Below are positions 62,753-64,000 of a DNA stretch of 64,000 nucleotides, piece by piece (position 1 is the stretch's first letter; the number at the start of each line of letters is the position of its first letter). Made by a program: the position numbers and the translations under genes. Under the pieces are notes generated by a model. The model did not search any database, had not been told where the DNA came from, and was given only the letters and a program-made list of their open reading frames with translations. This stretch comes from Liquidambar formosana (lineage: Eukaryota > Streptophyta > Magnoliopsida > Saxifragales > Altingiaceae): contig CM077831.1 of assembly GCA_039720395.1 (NCBI GenBank), positions 8,916,333 through 8,980,332 of the forward strand, written 5' to 3'.

Positions 62753-64000
62753 TTGTTAACTCCTACTTATAAGAACCAAAATGCTTACTTTCGAAATGGA
62801 AATTTACAAAGCATTTCATTTCAGCAAACATTGAGCATAATTGGTGAGGGAGGGTGGGGTAAAGGGTTAGGATTAGGATAGATTAGAAGTTCGAACCCTC
62901 CTATTGTTCCCAAAAAAAAAAAAAAAAACAGAGAGCATATAATTTTCTTTAAATAGTATAAAAATGCTATCTTTTTTCTTTTAATACAACAGTATATTAA
63001 GGATGTGTGGTGTCTTTCATAGTTACCATTGACTTAGAATTCATACATTTCCATGATTACTAATCATTAGAGGACATATCTATATATAGACAAGAAATTG
63101 ATACAAAACCACTTTTCAAACATAATAATCTCTATGAAAAGGAAGAGACTCCTTAATATTCCAATTGGCTGACGAGAATAGATATGAAAATATATTACAA
63201 ACTAAGAATCCTAAAACAGATCTGGGCTGGAGGAATGTTGTCGAATTCCTAGCTTCCTTTCCTTTTCCTATGACTTCTCAGCAATAAACTTGAGAAGAAG
63301 GGAAGAGCACTTTTTTTTTCTTTATATTTACAGTGCCAAAATGTTTTTAGATGCTTTTGCCCCCGTGCACACACACCCGGAGCTGAATTAATCTGAGATG
63401 ACCAACCAGAAGATCAGTTGTTGGAATCAATAAGACCAAAACTATGGCTCTCAAGAAATCTTATGCCTCCAACAAAAAATGTAGGCCTAGTATGGGTTTA
63501 AGACAAACTTAAAAAGAATATTAAATATTCTGACTCAACTTTCAACAATTTTTTTCTTGTTTTCGATATGCAATCCTAATATAGCTTTCAATTGAGTAAG
63601 TTGCAGCACCTTAAAAGACTTAAAACTCTTGATGAATGCAGAAGAGTTCACATAATTCACATCACCTGTCTCGACTAAACTTGCAACTGAAAATAGGCTG
63701 CTTAATGGTTCCCTGAAGCTGAACTATCTGAGGACTCAATGTAGTCTTGTCTTCAAACTGAAAAACATATCTTGGATCAGGATCCAGTTTCACTCTCAAA
63801 TGCAACTCTGCTCCTGGTTTTCCACTCTCCTGGCTGTTTTTTCCAATTCCTATCCAACCACTGAAAAGAGTTGCTGACTTCCGTTGAGCCCAATCAGGAC
63901 CCACTTCCAGCTTAAATGTCCCAATCTGCTGCCTTTTGATGCCAACACCACAATGGGACCCCTTCCTCCCCGTAAAAACAGCAATCTCCAGACATGCATG
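61704..64000 (-). CDS. DUF1005-family protein, C-terminal two exons (5' end outside window)
   Basis: Two minus-strand exons, 64000-63666 and 62391-61704, join in phase 2 (GACAG|gtgatg to TTGGCAG|GGTATCC; AG plus G makes Arg) and give 340 residues plus TGA. Family hallmarks in order: LEIAVFTGRKGSHCGVGIK, FSGWIGIGKN, KLDPDPRYVFQFEDKTTLSP, QIVQLQGTIKQPIFSCKFSR, KGWKVKIHDLSGSAVAAAFI, SNPGAWLIVRPD, WGKLEAWRERG and GGEFFIDTDRQ. These match the plant DUF1005 family, which has no signal peptide and no assigned enzyme activity; one Arabidopsis member, ASG1, has been linked to abiotic stress. The basic C-terminus ends RRKIKRGSRQSL. It converges on the large gene. Starts at 62381 or 63904 would be GTG inside exons and are not real starts. 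Confidence 0.92.
62392..63665 (-). other. Intron of the DUF1005 gene
   Basis: A 1,274-bp GT-AG intron. It holds a (TTA)n microsatellite (about 62719-62752) and the small retro-insertion listed next; otherwise AT-rich sequence. Confidence 0.85.
62843..62932 (+). mobile_element. Short SINE-like insertion with poly(A) tail
   Basis: A 90-bp unit with a B-box-like AGTTCGAACCCTCC and an A17 tail, flanked by GAGCATAATT (62833-62842) and GAGCATATAATT (62933-62944). The size and duplicated flanks suggest a truncated SINE. Confidence 0.5.

Overview
This is nuclear DNA of a flowering plant. The evidence is GT-AG (and one GC-AG) spliced coding exons, AT-rich introns, Copia and Gypsy LTR retrotransposons primed by initiator-Met tRNA, plant L1-type LINEs, SINEs, TRIMs, and hAT, PIF/Harbinger and Stowaway-like DNA transposons. 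The species cannot be fixed from the sequence. Nothing prokaryotic, no rRNA and no CRISPR array is visible.

Two protein-coding genes are present and they converge. (1) A very large plus-strand gene fills about 1.0-58.6 kb. I reconstructed 23 exons (1013-1123, 1219-1269, 1405-1505, 3325-3406, 4295-4426, 4523-4786, 4911-4989, 5545-5636, 5720-5803, 6351-6425, 6589-6636, 14286-14381, 14782-15011, 19993-23498, 24006-24085, 24334-24414, 47598-47669, 47750-47855, 47998-48052, 48870-48998, 49111-49228, 56031-56113, 58220-58643). Together they form one open frame of 2,032 codons plus stop, and the 5' end lies before the window. The product looks like an all-helical (ARM/HEAT-like) scaffold followed by a charged coiled coil and a basic, low-complexity Ser/Arg/Gly tail. 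I could not name the family. (2) A minus-strand DUF1005-family gene occupies 61.7 kb to beyond the window end; its last two exons are visible.

Most of the remaining sequence is transposon. Intron 11 (7.6 kb) holds a complete Copia element with 5-bp target duplications. Intron 13 (5.0 kb) holds a Harbinger-type MITE, a hAT element and an LTR-like stretch. Intron 16 is 23.2 kb and contains two LINEs in opposite orientation, both interrupted by further insertions. The minus-strand LINE (about 25.6-32.0 kb) is broken by a Copia derivative that itself contains a hAT element, by a Harbinger element and by a SINE. The plus-strand LINE (about 34.3-44.8 kb, 42-base poly(A) tail) is broken by a hAT element, a CGATATAT-rich element, a Tourist-like MITE and an unclassified 1-kb insert. 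Introns 21 and 22 hold a Gypsy remnant with a hAT insertion, SINEs and a third LINE.

The most interesting points are: the unnamed large protein; the GC-AG intron; a tiny poly(A) retro-insertion that duplicated a splice donor; three non-autonomous DNA transposons with gene-like cores (possible gene-fragment capture); and a nested insertion record that can be ordered in time.
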